Assembly (NCBI GenBank): GCA_012934845.2
Contig: WNNJ02000395.1
Location: forward strand, 124,001-188,000
Origin: Pomphorhynchus laevis
Taxonomy: Eukaryota; Acanthocephala; Palaeacanthocephala; Echinorhynchida; Pomphorhynchidae
Length of the DNA: 64,000 nucleotides
Reading direction: 5' to 3'
The translations under genes and the position numbers were made by a program. Position 1 is the stretch's first letter. Each line of letters starts with the position of its first letter. Below, piece by piece: positions 32,799 to 45,119 of the stretch. Below the pieces are notes generated by a model, which was given only the letters and a program-made list of their open reading frames with translations, had not been told where the DNA came from and ran no database searches.

Positions 32799-33215
32799 GT
32801 TTTATGTTGTAGATCGTTATTCATCAATGACCTCAGATTGTGATATCGTAAAGTTCAATTTACAATCAGTATGCCTCTGTTCACATTTTATTCGTTTAGA
32901 AGATTTTAATCTCCCACATTCTACTTGGCAGTCTCTATTTCATGATGGAAGCGCTGTAGAAACAGAAAATCATGAATTCCTTTCTGACGAGCTTCTACTA
33001 ATCCAGCACATTCAACAGCAGACTTGTTTCTCATCGGGAGTAGATTCTGTGCTTGATTTGGTGTTTACCAAACGTGTTGATGATATAGTCCGTGTCGATT
33101 ATCTTCCTCCTGTAGGTGAAACTTATCATTGCTATTTTCCTTGCGGGCAGTACCAAACATCAAATTTTGTCATCAGCAAACAAAAATGTTTAATCGTAAT
33201 TGGTCAAGGGTGAAT

Positions 33216-35245
33216 ATAGAACATGTTTAACTTTCTGTATGCGTTACCCGCTCTCGTTTTCGACAACACATAGAGTATCACTGGGAACTATTTACGATTA
33301 ACTTTTGAAATTATCTGATATAATTGCTCCAACGCGTGCGATCACTCAGGTAACTCAACTTCCTGCATGACTTGATCGAGACCTCAAGCAGTCCCGTAAT
33401 ATTCGAAATCTCTTATGGAAGTTATCCTGCTCACATCCTGAACTCATTGAAAGCTATAGATATGTTAGAATTATTTGTTATAGATTAAAAGCTTCTAAAC
33501 GCGATAAATTTGAATATGCAATCATTATCGGTTTGAACCGTAATCCCAAATTATTCTGCTGTTTGTTCGCCGTAACATAACGCCCAATATTGAAATCAAA
33601 ATTGTACACACACGTGAAGGTTCAGTCACAAATAAAAATGACATTGCTGAAAGTCTTGCTTCATCTATTACATTACCATAGAATTCTTCACACGCACCAT
33701 TCACTTGGTATGGCCGTCCAATACCACATAATCCCTATTTTCTTCCAATATCCATTGAGGAAGTCAAAGTTCCTCTTGCTCATGTCAATCCGTACAGTGC
33801 TTCCGGTCCTGATGATCCATTTCTACTCAAGAATTTATCAAACTACATGACCCCATTTCTTGTCAATATCTTTGAGAATAGTCTTACCACTGGATTGTGC
33901 CCGACTTGTGGAAATCTGCGATTATTGTTCTTGTTCCGAAAAAACCATTGCGACTTATTGTAATGATTATATACCAATAAGCATGACAAATTCAATATGC
34001 AAATTCCTTGAAAGATTAGTCGCTCGTAGAATCTGGAGTCACTTAAACACTCATGGAGTCATAGTGTCTTCTCAGCACGGATTCCGTCACGATAGATCAT
34101 GTCTGTCTAATTTACTAACTGCTCGCGAAATGTGGGCTGAGGCACATAGTTTTGGGAATTCAATTGATGTAATTTGTATTGACTTTTCGAGAGCCTTCGA
34201 TCGAGTTCCGCATGAAAGTTTGCTTAGCTTGTTGTTTCATTATGGAGTTTCTTCGTTGATGTGTAGGTGGATCGGAGATTTTCTTCTAGATTTTTAGAGT
34301 TATAGTTGGAAGCCATTTATCCTCCCTCAAACGTGTAAATTGTTGAGTTTCGCAGGGTACTGTACTCGGTCCTCTTTTCTTTATTGTTTAACATAATGAC
34401 TCGCTGTTAAAAATCCAGACCCTTGCTAGGCTTTTGCGGATGACCTTAAACATTTGTCTGTTAATATCAATGATACGTATGTTCGGTCCTTACAGGATGA
34501 ACTTGATCGGTTACACAAATGGAGTGTAGCTACGGGTATGATACTGGACTTTGATAAATGTGTTCAATTGAAGCTAGGAAAAAGTAAACATGATCGTGAA
34601 TTTCGATTAGGGGTTCATACACTCGAAGTTGTATCTGAGTGTATGGATTTGGGTGTAATTTTGCACAGGACATTAATAATCCGCTCAAATACTGACTTTA
34701 TTCATTACAGCCTAGATACTGACTGTATCCAAGCATTATTTCAATCTATGAAGGCAGAAATCACCAAGCTTGAGTCAGTGCTTCGAAGAGGCTCCAGATT
34801 ATGTTTTCAATCTGCGTATTCATACGTAGACCGCTTAGCTTCCTTCAGTATGTCAAATGTGGATTTATCTAGACCTCATTGAGACGTGACAGATGGCTCA
34901 TTCCGCAGAAGGATTTCCTTTCGACAATGTGAAGATTAATTTGTCAGCTCGTAGTGGTCATCCTCTATCACTATATAAATTACCGTATGGCAAAATCCTA
35001 AGCGTGGTGGGACTTTCATATCGGTCCTTAAATTTATGGAATGTGCTGCCTACAGAAATTGCATGTGCATACAGCTACTGCAGCTTCAAGCAAAAGATTC
35101 GACATTGACTATTAAATACTAATGTGGACGCTTCAAGTTATTTTAGTCATTGATTTTTTTCTTTACTGTGAATTTATTTTTTTCTTTTCAATGAACAGTT
35201 AAAATAGCCATTTGCGACTAATAACTCGTGAAAAATAATAATATT
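33216..35245 (+). pseudogene. LINE C reverse transcriptase and 3' end
   Basis: RT pieces: ICKFLERLVARRIWSHLNTH, SSQHGFRHDRSCLSNLLTAR, VICIDFSRAFDRVPHESLLS (motif A), FADDLKHLSVN (motif C), LDRLHKWSVATGMILDFDKC, MDLGVILHRTL, LESVLRRGSRLCFQSAYSYV and LSYRSLNLWNVLPTEIACAY. Several frame changes, and a stretch is missing after NTDFIHYS. It ends near 35245 with ATAGCCATTTGCGACTAATA then AATAATAATATTTTAG, like the copy at 38000-38770. Confidence 0.82.
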
Positions 35246-35299
35246 TTAGTCTATGTTTGTGCTGAGGTGACATACTGTCATAATGTGGCACGTGGTTGT

Positions 35300-35979
35300 T
35301 CATTTATTATTACATACAACTTAAGAGCCAAAGGGCTCAGAAAGTTGGATCACAAGAAATTAAAACTGAATAAAAACAGAATAAAGAGAAAACCTAAAAA
35401 AACAATCAAAGATAAATGCTAGATTGATGACACTGACGTAGAATGCACTTGAAAGAAAATTAACTGGGGTTGTTGATTATTGTGGCATGCACATAGTTCC
35501 AAAGACGTGTAATTCGATCGCACATAGTCACAGTCTTTTTGTTAAGCGTAAATGATCTTTGTGTTTATGTTCGCGGAGACTTGTTGTCTTACTTAAATTG
35601 ACTGTACATCGACAGGTATGCTCGGATGTGGTAAGAGTCCTCCAAACGAACATCAAATCAGCCTGCTTGAGTGAAATTTCAACTGGAAAATTAAAGTGAT
35701 TTCATACTGTCGACATAATGCAGCGACAGTGTTGATCCAATGAAACCAGTGGCCCTACGTAATACTATCTCAAAGTGTTGCATATCCTTGTGAACTTGTG
35801 GATGAGTGAAGGGAAACGCATATAACATGAGAGGTAATATAAGAGTGTTATATAAAATACGAAAGCTATGACGATCAAGTGGACCAAAATAACTTCTTAG
35901 TAATCCGAGTAGCCGAATGCATTTGTAGGCGAAATCGATACGTGAAGTCGGGTGCCAAGATCACGACAAACCATAACTC
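35300..35979 (-). pseudogene. LINE H C-terminal part, minus strand
   Basis: Frames on the minus strand: LGVMVCRDLGTRLHVS, LLRSYFGPLDRHSFRILYNT, LILPLMLYAFPFTHPQVHKD, EISLKQADLMFVWRTLTTSE and HLRLTKRL. This is the region after motif C in CR1-like RTs. It joins in sense to 37207-37990; LINE G sits between with a five-base target duplication (AAGAT). Confidence 0.7.
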
Positions 35980-37206
35980 CAAGATTTCTCGAGACAAGGC
36001 TCTATATAGTGTTCTCATCTCCCTCGACCTCTCCTCCGCACGCGACATTATCGACCACTCCGTCCTCCTTTCTCGCCTTCGTTATGATTACGGCTTTTCT
36101 TCCTCCTCCGTAGCATGGTTCGCCTCATATCTATCCAACCGTTCCTTTCGCGTCTGTTCTAATTCATCATCCTCCCCTCCCATCCCTATTTTTTGCGGGG
36201 TCCCACAAGGTTCAGTCCTAGGTCCCCTGCTTTTCTCTCTTCTGCTTGGCGATCTATCTCCGTTTATCAAACCTTACTCCTTTAAGGTCATGCAATACGC
36301 CGATGACATTCTAATCTATGTTCATGCACCCGCACATCGCATACACGATATCGGCATTTCTGCCTCCAACTGTCTTTCTTCTATCTACAAACGTCTCTCC
36401 AATCTCCATCTCGTTCTAAACCCCGAAAAGTCCAAAATAATGTGGATCCTCCCCGTAAACAAAACATATCTCCTCCCACTGTATATTTTGCCTCATCGAT
36501 CATCCCCATAGTCCACAATCTCACTTTATTAGGCTTCCATTTCGATGATCACCTTTCCCTTAAACCCTTCGTCCGTGACAAGGTCCGCTCATCTAACTTA
36601 ATTCTCCGTGACATCCGCCGTATCCGCTCCCTTATCGACTTCCGTTCTTGTATGTCTCTTCTTTCATCGCTTCTTTTCCCTAAAATCGATTACTGACTTA
36701 GCCTTTTCGCCAATTCTCCAAAATCCATCATCCTACCCCTACAACGAATAATCAACACAGCCGTTCGAGTGCTCTTTCGTCTCCGTCGCTTCGACCACAC
36801 ATCTACATATTTTGCCCAACTCTCCTGGCCCACCATCTACATCCGCATCAAACTCCGCCTTCTTCTCGTTACTTTTCGTCTCATCGCTGTCGGCTCCCCA
36901 TCGTTCATCAACCTTCCTTTCTTAGACGATACTCGCCCCACCTCGCTATCGCTTCGTTCCTGTCATACCCTCTTACTCCACGTTCCTAAGTACTCCAACA
37001 AGTACGTTCTCCGATCCTTCCTCGTTGCCGCCTCACTCGCCTGGAATCAACTCCCTATCGACGTCCGCCGCGCCCCCTCCTTTATCACATTCAAACACCT
37101 CCTCCGTTCACACCTTCTCGACACCTGATTCACAGTCTTGTTTTGTTGTGGTCATGTAAGCGTGCGCTGGCACGCATTTGCCACGTTAAAATAAATCCTT
37201 TTTTAA
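35980..37206 (+). mobile_element. LINE G copy, 5'-truncated, inserted in LINE H
   Basis: Starts at DKALYSVLISLDLSSARDII (motif A) and reads through FRVCSNSSSSPPIPIFCGVP, QGSVLGPLLFSLLLGDLSPF, VMQYADDILIYVHAPAHRIH (motif C), VRDKVRSSNLILRDIRRIRS, NLPFLDDTRPTSLSLRSCHT to HLLRSHLLDT. It ends with GCATTTGCCACGTTAAAATA. There is one frame change near 36440 and one stop near 36695. It is flanked by AAGAT on both sides (CTCCAAGAT before, TTAAAGATCGG after). Confidence 0.9.
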
Positions 37207-37990
37207 AGATCGGATATGCTAAAAACTTGGTACATCGTACCATTATCTACGGTATAGCTGCCTATAAACCTTGTGTTAACGATGTGTAAGTGATTGCATT
37301 TTGCATCGTTCAATAACAAACCTCTGGAATTACATCATGACACTATCACATCAACAGCACCCTGTATCACCTGTATATCGAAAGTGCAAGTTAATGGCCG
37401 CCATATCTTCAGATCATCCGCGAACATTACACACGAGCAGTTTAATTTACATGGGAGCATATTGATGTAGACATTAAAAAGCCGTGGCCTGAAGATACAA
37501 TCTTGAGGGTATCCGCATAATTGTAAAAGCCAATTCGTGAGGGTGCTTCTAATTTTTACTGTAAGGCTACGATTTTTTAGAAATGATTTGATCCTATTAT
37601 GGACTGGGCCTACTTTACCGTAGGAGTGTAAGTCATCTAGAAGAATATAATTGAAGCATATTCGAATGCGTTCGATATATCGAAAAGTAGTAAACGCACT
37701 CCATAACCACAACGAACCGATTCACTCCTATTGTGACGTGACTTGACAAGGTTAGTTACTTTGAATCAATTTGGGCGAAATTCATGCTAAGCATCTTTTA
37801 AAATGGTGTAATGTACTTAGTAGGCTAATACAGATTTAAAAATTAAATCTCCAACACCTTGCATGCAACGCAAGTTAGGCTAATGGGATGATATTTTTAA
37901 CCAAAGAGCTATCGGCTCTTTTGAAAAGGGGGATAATTATGAATCTCCTCTAATCACTAGGGAGTTTTCCTGAGGTCAAAGAACACCGAA
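37207..37990 (-). pseudogene. LINE H reverse transcriptase part, minus strand
   Basis: Minus-strand frames: YHPISLTCVACKVLE, VGPVHNRIKSFLKNRSLTVK, IRSTLTNWLLQLCGYPQDCI, RPRLFNVYINMLPCKLNCSC, VMFADDLKIWRPLTCTFDIQ (motif C) and LLLNDAKCNHLHIV. The last ISDL joins the next piece (LGVMV, 35979) across the LINE G insertion. Several changes break the frame. Confidence 0.75.
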
Positions 37991-38004
37991 ATAAGGCATA
38001 TAAA

Positions 38005-38770
38005 GGCCTGAAAATAACATATGTTATTCATGGAGTATAGGGATCTGGGTGTCATGGTGCATAGGACATTGAAATCCCGATCAAATACAGAGTTTGCCCA
38101 TAGCAAGGCTTTGCGAGCTATGTACTGCGTCAAAAATGCATTTAATCGTATTAATCCATACGTCTTCAAACGGCTTTACTGCGCTCTTGTTCGCCCGCAT
38201 ATAGAGTACTGCGTGCAAGCAGTTTTTCCATACACTAAGAAAGAGTTCAATAGACTAGAGTCAATCCTTCGTAGAGGTTCTCGAATGTGTATGGATGGAT
38301 CATATTCATATCGTGAACGGCTTGAATTTCTAAAGATACCATCTTTGGGTCAGAGGCTATATTACCTAGACCTTGTTGCATTATGGCGAATGGTAAATGG
38401 GATAGATGGTTTTCCCTTTTGCTATGTTAAAGTTTGTTCTCAGACGCATCGTGGCCACCCGTTGAAACTATTTAAGTTTCCCCATGGTAAAGTAGTGAGT
38501 TTGGCTAGGCTCTCACATCGAGCATTAAACGCCTGGAACGCGTTGCCAGGAGAAATAGCATGTACCAAGGACTTATCTCAATTTAAAGTTCAACTTCGTC
38601 AGTGGATTAACGATCATGGCATTCCGAATGTATACAATATTATGTAACCGCTATTAACTTTTTTTTTCTTTTTTTTTCTTTTTTTTTCTTCTTTTCTTTT
38701 CTTTTTTATTTCCTCTGTGATCAGTTGAAACAGCCATTTGGCTATAACTTGTAATACTAATAATAATATG
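38005..38770 (+). mobile_element. second LINE C copy, 5'-truncated
   Basis: One open frame, 38021-38647: YRDLGVMVHRTLKSRSNTEF, NAFNRINPYVFKRLYCALVR, LESILRRGSRMCMDGSYSYR, RGHPLKLFKFPHGKVVSLAR, LSHRALNAWNALPGEIACTK and LRQWINDHGIPNVYNIM. It keeps the stretch (KALRAMYCVKNAF) missing in the copy at 34700. The 3' end GCCATTTGGCTATAACTTGT then AATACTAATAATAATATG matches 35200-35245. It lies inside LINE H (minus) and looks younger than the first copy. Confidence 0.86.
38659..38712 (+). repeat. polypyrimidine repeat in LINE C 3' UTR
   Basis: Three or four units of C followed by eight to ten T, then CTTCTTTTCTTTTC. In the shorter copy at 35150-35190 the matching place is also T-rich. Confidence 0.9.
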
Positions 38771-38779
38771 TAATTTCGC

Positions 38780-39760
38780 GAAGAACCAATTGTGGCAGAC
38801 CATCCTAGCTTATAGTCTGAGAAAGGCGACTACTATTTTTGTAATCAACAAAAAGAGCATCCTTATAGCATCGTGGACTTCCTTGTCTAGTCACATAGGC
38901 AAGCGTCTGATATTATGCGTCTGATTGCTTGGCTGAAGTATTTTTATCGCACAAGCAAATCGCTCATCATGAATTGCTAAAAAAATTAATGAATTATTAA
39001 AGTAAAAAACATAATTGCCAACAAAAGTTAATACCATATAAATATGGGTTTGGCCACAAAATCGTTGATAAAAACGAGCGAATCAGATTAAAGTCAGCTT
39101 TACATATATATTTAACACCTGAGCTGATGTAAATAATGGTGACCATCTAAGAATCATAGCCTGGTGTTCACTATGAATAATTGGAGGAGCAAGTTTTATA
39201 TGCTGGACTATATCGCTGTACAGTGACAGACACTAATCCAATATCGACTGGTGTTAACCGTAGTATCTAATGAAATCACTAACATGTTGAATGAGATTGA
39301 GCGAGACAAAAGTATCAAATAAGCTAGTAGACTCTTAGTTACAACCACTACGAGGCAAATTAGGTCCCAGCCTATATCAGGCATTAAAGTCGCCTAGTAT
39401 TACTCTATCTGTATGACACAGAGCGTTGAGTTCCAATACGCTACAAATTGTTGAGACTTGGAAACGAGGGGAGGTAGAAAAGGCCAATGCGGAGAGTAGA
39501 TTTGAGGAAACCTGATATAGTAACCAGAAATGTTCACAGCAATCCTTCAGACTCGAAGAAGATTCGACGACGTTCATCGATAGTGGATGTTTAACATATA
39601 CAATTACTCTATTGCCCTTTGAAGTATCCCGATCACCACGCCCAGGCGATTAACCGGGAAAACTGTCTTCGCTATCTAAAACATCGACATTAAGGCAGGT
39701 TCAGTGATTGCAAAAATATCAGGTTGAGATTTGTTCACGAACAAACATAATTCATCGAGT
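38780..39760 (-). pseudogene. LINE H endonuclease part, minus strand
   Basis: Minus-strand frames: RVIVYVKHPLSMNVVESSSS, FWLLYQVSSNLLSALAFSTS, NALCHTDRVILGDFNA (the endonuclease GDFN block), then TSLFDTFVSLNLIQHVSDFI and HQSILD.CLS. It is the 5' portion of LINE H, separated from its RT (37990) by the LINE C insertion. It starts near 39760; the beginning is lost. Confidence 0.65.
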
Positions 39761-39764
39761 ATTT

Positions 39765-40115
39765 GTGTAAGCTTAAAATATTGTGTTCATAATAGAAATC
39801 GTGTGGTGTACGGAAATCGTGTATTAATCCCATGCACATAATTGATTAAACGATTATGTGCATGCGGAATAATATTATGTTATCTTGCATGGGTTAATAT
39901 ATGCTTTTCTACAGAAACTATACTTTTATTCGAGCGGTAAGGAGACTGAACAGTATTTAGATTTGAAATGCTGTAAATTATTCAAAAGTCTGTCAATTGT
40001 TCTACTTAGTCTACAAATGCTCAAAAAGTATCTTCACATAAATATAATGTTAGGAAAGACAATATGTATTTCACGAATTACTATGTTAAAATATATTCTT
40101 GATTCTTCTTTTGCC
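39765..40115. other. short spacer with a perfect hairpin
   Basis: CATGCACATAAT (39831-39842) pairs exactly with ATTATGTGCATG (39853-39864). The rest is AT-rich and not recognised. Confidence 0.5.
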
Positions 40116-40845
40116 GTTAATCTCGTATGAAAACGTGGTCGGTTCTCAATGTACGCGTTATCCATTTCGCACGACTGCGGGCCATATCTGGGTGCAATCG
40201 AGCAGCTTGTAAATCCATGTGTAGTGTGTCGAGCCATCATTGCTTTGGTCGTTCTTTCGAACGTTTACCATCTACTTGGATGATCATACCTGCTTTCACC
40301 TGTGAGTTTTCAGTTGCACGCAGAATGTAGCCGAACCAACGAAGACGGGCTTCTCGCATTTTTTCCTTGATCGCCGCAATACCTTACTGCTGTCGGATCT
40401 CGTTATTGATCACATGGTCGAGACAAGTTACTCCACTCGTCCATCTCAGAATCTTAGACTTAATGACAGCGATTCGATATTCACGCTCTTTGTAATTGGC
40501 CAGTACTCGACACCATATAAGGTCAAAGTACGGATCACTTTTAGACATATTTTATATTTGATACGATCTTTCATAAGTCAATCGCACATGACATCAGTCG
40601 TCAAACGCCACTTGCTCCATGCATCATTCACTTCAACTGTAAGGGAACCGTCATTAGAGAGTATCGATCCGATATATTTAAAGTTTTCAGGCCGAAACAG
40701 GTTTGCTCCATCTATACTTATTGTGGCAGTTTCATTCGAAACAGTCGTCAGATACTCAGTCTTTCGGGGATTCAAAAGCAGGTCATGCTGTGCTAAAAGG
40801 TCATTCCATAACTGGACCTGATTTGCGAGATCCCGGTAACCACAT
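40116..40845 (-). pseudogene. RTE-like LINE, C-terminal part, minus strand
   Basis: Minus-strand frames: LLNPRKTEYLTTVSNETATI, SIDGANLFRPENFKYIGSIL, SNDGSLTVEVNDAWSKWRLT, then ERPKQ.WLDTLHMDLQAARL and HPDMARSRAKW. The KTEYL...FKYLGS...AWxKWR...GRPKxRWxD...D.A..RAKWR order is that of the last third of RTE-like ORF2 proteins. Several stops and frame changes break it. It ends next to LINE F (plus strand) at 40845. Confidence 0.78.
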
Positions 40846-42060
40846 ATAAACCATGCTGTCTATTACTGAGAGTTGGTTACATGACGACATATTGGACTGT
40901 GTGATGGGTATTCCATGCTATAGCCTATAGTGGGCCGATAAATTTTCTCGAATGAGCAGAGGAGTCGCTCTTTATGTCAAAATAAACGTATTGTTTAATT
41001 CAATAGTCAAATTGGTAAATGTAGTGGAAACATGCTAGTTGAATTGTGGCTCAAAAAAGGTCATTTTGAAATTGGTGTGTGCTACCGGTATTCACAAACT
41101 TACGTGTTGGACGATGAATTTGTTCGCGTACTAAAGAAATGCTCAAAGCAGAGAGAATATCTACTTGCCGGCGACTTCAATGTTCCATGTGCTGGACATG
41201 AAGGGCGTTATATACTAGCAAACGACACTTCCAAACCCGATATATACTTTTGGAATTTTCTTACAAATGGCCTTATACTAGAGCAACATGTACAATGATC
41301 TACCAGGTTCATGGCTAATTAGGAATCTCGTCTTGACCTGATATTTTCTAAATTGATCACAAATGTGAGTACTATTAAATGCGGGAGTCCTATTGGTTTA
41401 AGTGATCACTGCATGATATCGTTTGACTATATGCACAGTTCTGTTATTTCGAAAGATAATGCTAAATCAATAATTTGGAAAATATCATTGCAAAGAACTG
41501 ATGTTAATGCATTGCTTAAGGCCGCATCGGTTGCTAATTTTTCTTGTGGTAGTAATAATGTTGATGAACGGTGGCAGGTGATGCATTCGATCTTAATAAA
41601 ACTCTTGGACAAGTTCGATCCTCTTCTACGATTGTACAGAAACAACTTTCCCCGTGGTTCGATACGGAACTAAGGTGTGTTTTAAATCACAGAAATATCT
41701 TTTTCAGCTTAGTCTCCATCACAGTTCTTAAATGAAGCAGTATGTCATATTTTGCAATATAGTCAATCGCCATAAGATAAAAAAGGGACAAAACTTGGGG
41801 GTGAGATTGCTGAAAATTTTAGTAGTAATCCCAAGAGATTTTGGTAGTATGTCAGAGGAGCAAGAGTTCTGCCTGTTGCATTTTCTTCTTTACAAGATTG
41901 TGGTATAAATGTCACCGCTCATGGCATAATAGCTGATATGTTTGCATCAACTTTTGAGCTCAAGACAGTTTATTCCCGTGATGTTTGTGAGGAAACAACA
42001 GCAAGTCATCCTAAAAAAGTTTGAGAGATTGATATACACATTCCAGATTATTCCTGTCAG
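40846..42060 (+). pseudogene. LINE F endonuclease and linker, first part
   Basis: Frames: MLSITESWLHDDILDCVMGI (TESW), RGVALYVKINVLFNSIVK, VCYRYSQTYVLDDEFVRVLK, REYLLAGDFNVPCAGHEGRY (GDFN), CGSPIGLSDHCMISFDYMHS (SDH) and ADMFASTFEL. APE-type endonuclease of the CR1 group. Stops occur near 41033 and 41297. The RT that should follow is at 48370, beyond LINE A and the nuclease-tailed RT fragment, so this element is split by about 6.3 kb. Confidence 0.78.
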
Positions 42061-43631
42061 TTCCGCTCGCTACGCTTGCGGATTGAGCTCAATCTATCGA
42101 AAAAAGGTCATGCCTAAAAAAGCGCGATCTCAGATCACTGTTCCTGATCAAGAATCTTCCACATCGAAATGCAATGATGGTTATACCAGCTTTGAAGGTG
42201 GATGCGATTCCAAAGATTGCGATGTATGGACACTTGTTCGTGTTGAAATATCCGACCACTCGGTGTATAAACGTAAACATTTCACTTGCGGTTTTTGTAC
42301 ATCAGTACGACTACTACAGTCATCCTGCTCATCTACTCCTGTATCACACACGACCACTCAGACCAATGCTGTTTTAGATGTTTCCCTCGCATCAACACCT
42401 GACTTCGCATCATATAATCCCATTATTGAACCTACTCTCTCACACACTTCTCGTTCAACTACGTACCAAACTTCCATTAATCTTTCTCATTCTAACAATG
42501 CTAACGGTAAAGCTTTTCATCTCGTACCTCCTCTTTCCTATTCCTCCCCCAATCTAAATAAATCTCAAACTTCTTTATTCTCCTCACGTACTCCTTACTC
42601 GACCTCCCCTGTATCACCTCTCAATAATTTACACCCTTCCATCAAAATCATTTCCAGTAACATTTCCGATCAACTGATTCAACACTTCATTCCTGTCACT
42701 CATGCCCCAACCTATTTTAATTCTCCTTACTCTACCTCCCACGTAACACTTCCAAATAATTTACATCCTTCATTTAAAATCATATCCAGTCACATCTCTG
42801 ATCAACCGATTCAACACCCCGCTCCTGTCACACTTGCTCCAACCAATATTAATTCTTTATCAAGCACCCCTGTCATTTCCACTTCTATCTGCTCATCTAC
42901 CTCGACTCCTACCAGCTCTGTCCGTCCACCACTTCCACGAAATCGTTTTCCTTCGCGCGATCGCTGTATAATCATATCAAACTTAAAGCTTTCCGAATCT
43001 GCTTCTCCACAATCTCGCCTCGATGATGATGTATCTGCTTTCAGGTCTATCCTAGCAACCATACTTCCTGATGATAACCCATCACTCTTCAATAATATCG
43101 CTCCTGTATCCTTTATTCGTTTAAACAAATCCACTAAATCCAATCATCTCAGTCCTCCACTCTTAAAAATTGTTTTCCGACATAGTTCACATGCCTCTTC
43201 GGTACTCTCCCAACGTTTTAAACTTCTTACCACTTCATCTACTTGCCGTATCTTTCCTGACCGCTCCCCTTCTGATATTGCCCAGCTCAATTTAGCTCGC
43301 ATTGAAAAACATCGACGTGAAACAAACGGCGAGTCATCCTTATCTATACGTAAAATCAACGGAAATTTTCACGTTTCTTCACACAAGGCCAAAAATTTGA
43401 TGGCGTCCCATCTCTCCACCTTGTCTTCTTCGCTAGTCGATCTCGCTCCTAAGCATACTTTTCGTCTTAGTCTATTCAATACTCGATCCATTCTTCATAA
43501 AGCTGATATGCTTCTCGATATCTTCGATCAATTATCTATCGATATTCTCTGCATTACCGAATCCTGGCACTCTGACTCCGACGATCTTGCTATTCGTCGT
43601 CTATGTCGCTCTGGTTGTTCTTTAATAATAA
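42060..43631 (+). CDS. LINE A ORF1 and start of endonuclease
   Basis: From ATG 42111: MPKKARSQITVPDQESSTSK, then CDSKDCDVWTLVRVE and FTCGFCTSVRLL (PHD-type C-x4-C, C-x2-C), a long Ser/Thr/Pro-rich middle, then RNRFPSRDRCIIISNLKLSE (RRM-like start), DDDVSAFRSILATILPDDNP, VSFIRLNKSTKSNHLSPPLL and SLSIRKINGNFHVSS. It runs without a stop into FRLSLFNTRSILHKADMLLD and DILCITESWHSDSDDLAIRR, the endonuclease N-terminus. No clear ORF1 stop separates the two here, perhaps because of a frame change in this copy. The frame ends at the inverted LINE A insertion (43632). Nearly intact, hence young. Confidence 0.82.
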
Positions 43632-44134
43632 TACAAATTTATTTAATGTGGCAAATGCGTACAAGCTGTACGCTTACAAGTCCACAAACAAAAATGAGAA
43701 AGTCAAGCAGTTAAATTGTTCAGATGGGATCGGATTTGTCGTTTGAAGCACTGCAGGGAAGTTGATTGGCGTATATGAATGGGCAGATGATTCCACGATA
43801 GAGGAGCAGCCACCAGGAAGGAGCGGAGTCCAAAGGAGGTAGAGTAGTTTGGGACATGTAAAAGAAGGGAATTACAGGAACGCAAGGAGCAGTAAACAGG
43901 ACGAGAATTATCAAGAAAAGGAAGGTTGAGAAATGAAGGGGTATGAAAAGTTACAAGGCGGAAAGCAACGATAAGAAGACGAATTTGAACACGACAATAA
44001 ATTGTAGGCAAATCGAGAGAAGCAAGATGGTAGGATGTGTGATCAAAACGACGAAGACGGAGGAGAATTCGGACAGCTGCGTTGACGATGCGTTGTAGGG
44101 GAAGAAGAGTGGATTTAGGTGAGTTGGAAAATCA
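43632..44134 (-). mobile_element. LINE A copy, 5'-truncated, inverted inside LINE A
   Basis: Minus strand 44011-43703 encodes MPTIYCRVQIRLLIVAFRLV through QIRSHLNNLTA. The 3' end (GCATTTGCCACATTAAATAA, reversed) is at 43632 and the 5' break is in TTTTCCAACTCACC at 44134. The surrounding LINE A endonuclease frame is broken exactly here. No clear target duplication. High identity to 46400-46909. Confidence 0.9.
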
Positions 44135-45119
44135 CCTAAAGCTGATTCATTTAGTTGAATCAGCTCGTCAAATTACATCTCATACATCTACTGCGTCTAA
44201 CCATGGCGGTATTGTTGCCATTGCTCGTCACCCAATGTCTTTACGTAAAATCAACGTTAACATCCGTTACACTTCGTTCGAATTACTCATATGCAGATTA
44301 TCAACGCCTTTCCCTCTGGAACTTGTGATTGTATACCGTCCAGGTTCAGTTGCCCCCTCACGTATCTTCTTTAACGACCTTGCAGATCTAATTTCTCACT
44401 GTTCATTGTCTTATACTCCTTCTTTTGTTCTCGGTGACTTTAACATTCGTCTTGATCGCCCGTCTGACTCTGACTCTATCACTTTAACTAATCTTTTTTC
44501 TGATTTTAACTATAAATTACTTTTAACAAGCCCAACTCATATTCTCGGCGGTGCTCTCGACATCATTGCTGTTCCTAACTGCTTCAATGACTATACCTCC
44601 TTGTCAATTACTGATCCTGGTTTGTCCGATCATTTCCTTGTCACTCTTACTCTTACTCGTCCCCATCCTCCTTCTCCGCCTTTACCTTTATCTACACCAA
44701 GTCGACCCTGGAAGCTTCTCGATATCCCTGTTCTCTGCACAGCCTTACTCAATTCTTCACTTTTTTCACTTCCTCTTAACTATCTCTCTCCCGATGATCT
44801 CTGCATTCTGTTTGATTCTGAACTTACGTCGATCCTCAATAACCTTCTGCCTAGTCGACTTCGACGTTCCCAGCGCTTGCGCCATGCTCCCTGGTTCGAT
44901 TCTGACTGTAGTCTTTCTAAGCGTCGACTCCGTCACTCTTTTCGTATGTATAAACGCTTTCTTAAACGTTCACCCAACTCACTCTCTCTCCAAATCTTCG
45001 TGATTCCTACTTTTCTCAACGCCGTTCACATCTCATTCTTATACGTACTAAACGTACTCTCTTTTGGCGAAATCAACTCGAGTCATCTTCCAACTCTAAA
45101 TCTCATTGGAAAATCTTAA
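44135..45119 (+). CDS. LINE A endonuclease, remainder
   Basis: Continues with SNHGGIVAIARHPMSLRKIN, LELVIVYRPGSVAPSRIFFN, SYTPSFVLGDFNIRLDRPSD (GDFN), THILGGALDIIAVPNC and LSITDPGLSDHFLVTLTLTR (SDH). Together with 43500-43620 this is a whole APE-type domain apart from the insertion. A frame change near 44990 separates it from the RT frame. The start of this piece has about 50 nt without a match to the minus-strand relative at 53050-53110. Confidence 0.85.

Larger units (their letters stand above)
32111..33215 (+). pseudogene. LINE C endonuclease, interrupted by a TA repeat
   Basis: Reads LYLSVGCSNLRSLIAQIVEL (N-x-R-S), TYDVFCVTESWFHQYIVDAD (TESW, catalytic glutamate), PGFRRGGGVAVYVRDYF, then the TA repeat. 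After it come RLEDFNLPHSTW (a GDFN derivative) and SSGVDSVLDLVFTKRVDDIV. Upstream, a block including TTAGTAGCATATATTGTAAT occurs at both 32249 and 32413, a partial tandem duplication. The APE-type fold would nick target DNA; this copy is dead. Confidence 0.78.

Noticed and set aside
40414-40821. 135-codon plus-strand frame
   Set aside because: It is the reverse of the RTE-like frame at 40578-40775 and beyond (KTEYL, FKYIGS, AWSKWR), which is the coding strand.
44551-45003. 150-codon Leu/Ser-rich frame resembling a membrane protein
   Set aside because: It is an out-of-frame reading of the LINE A endonuclease, whose proper frame holds GDFN and SDH motifs.
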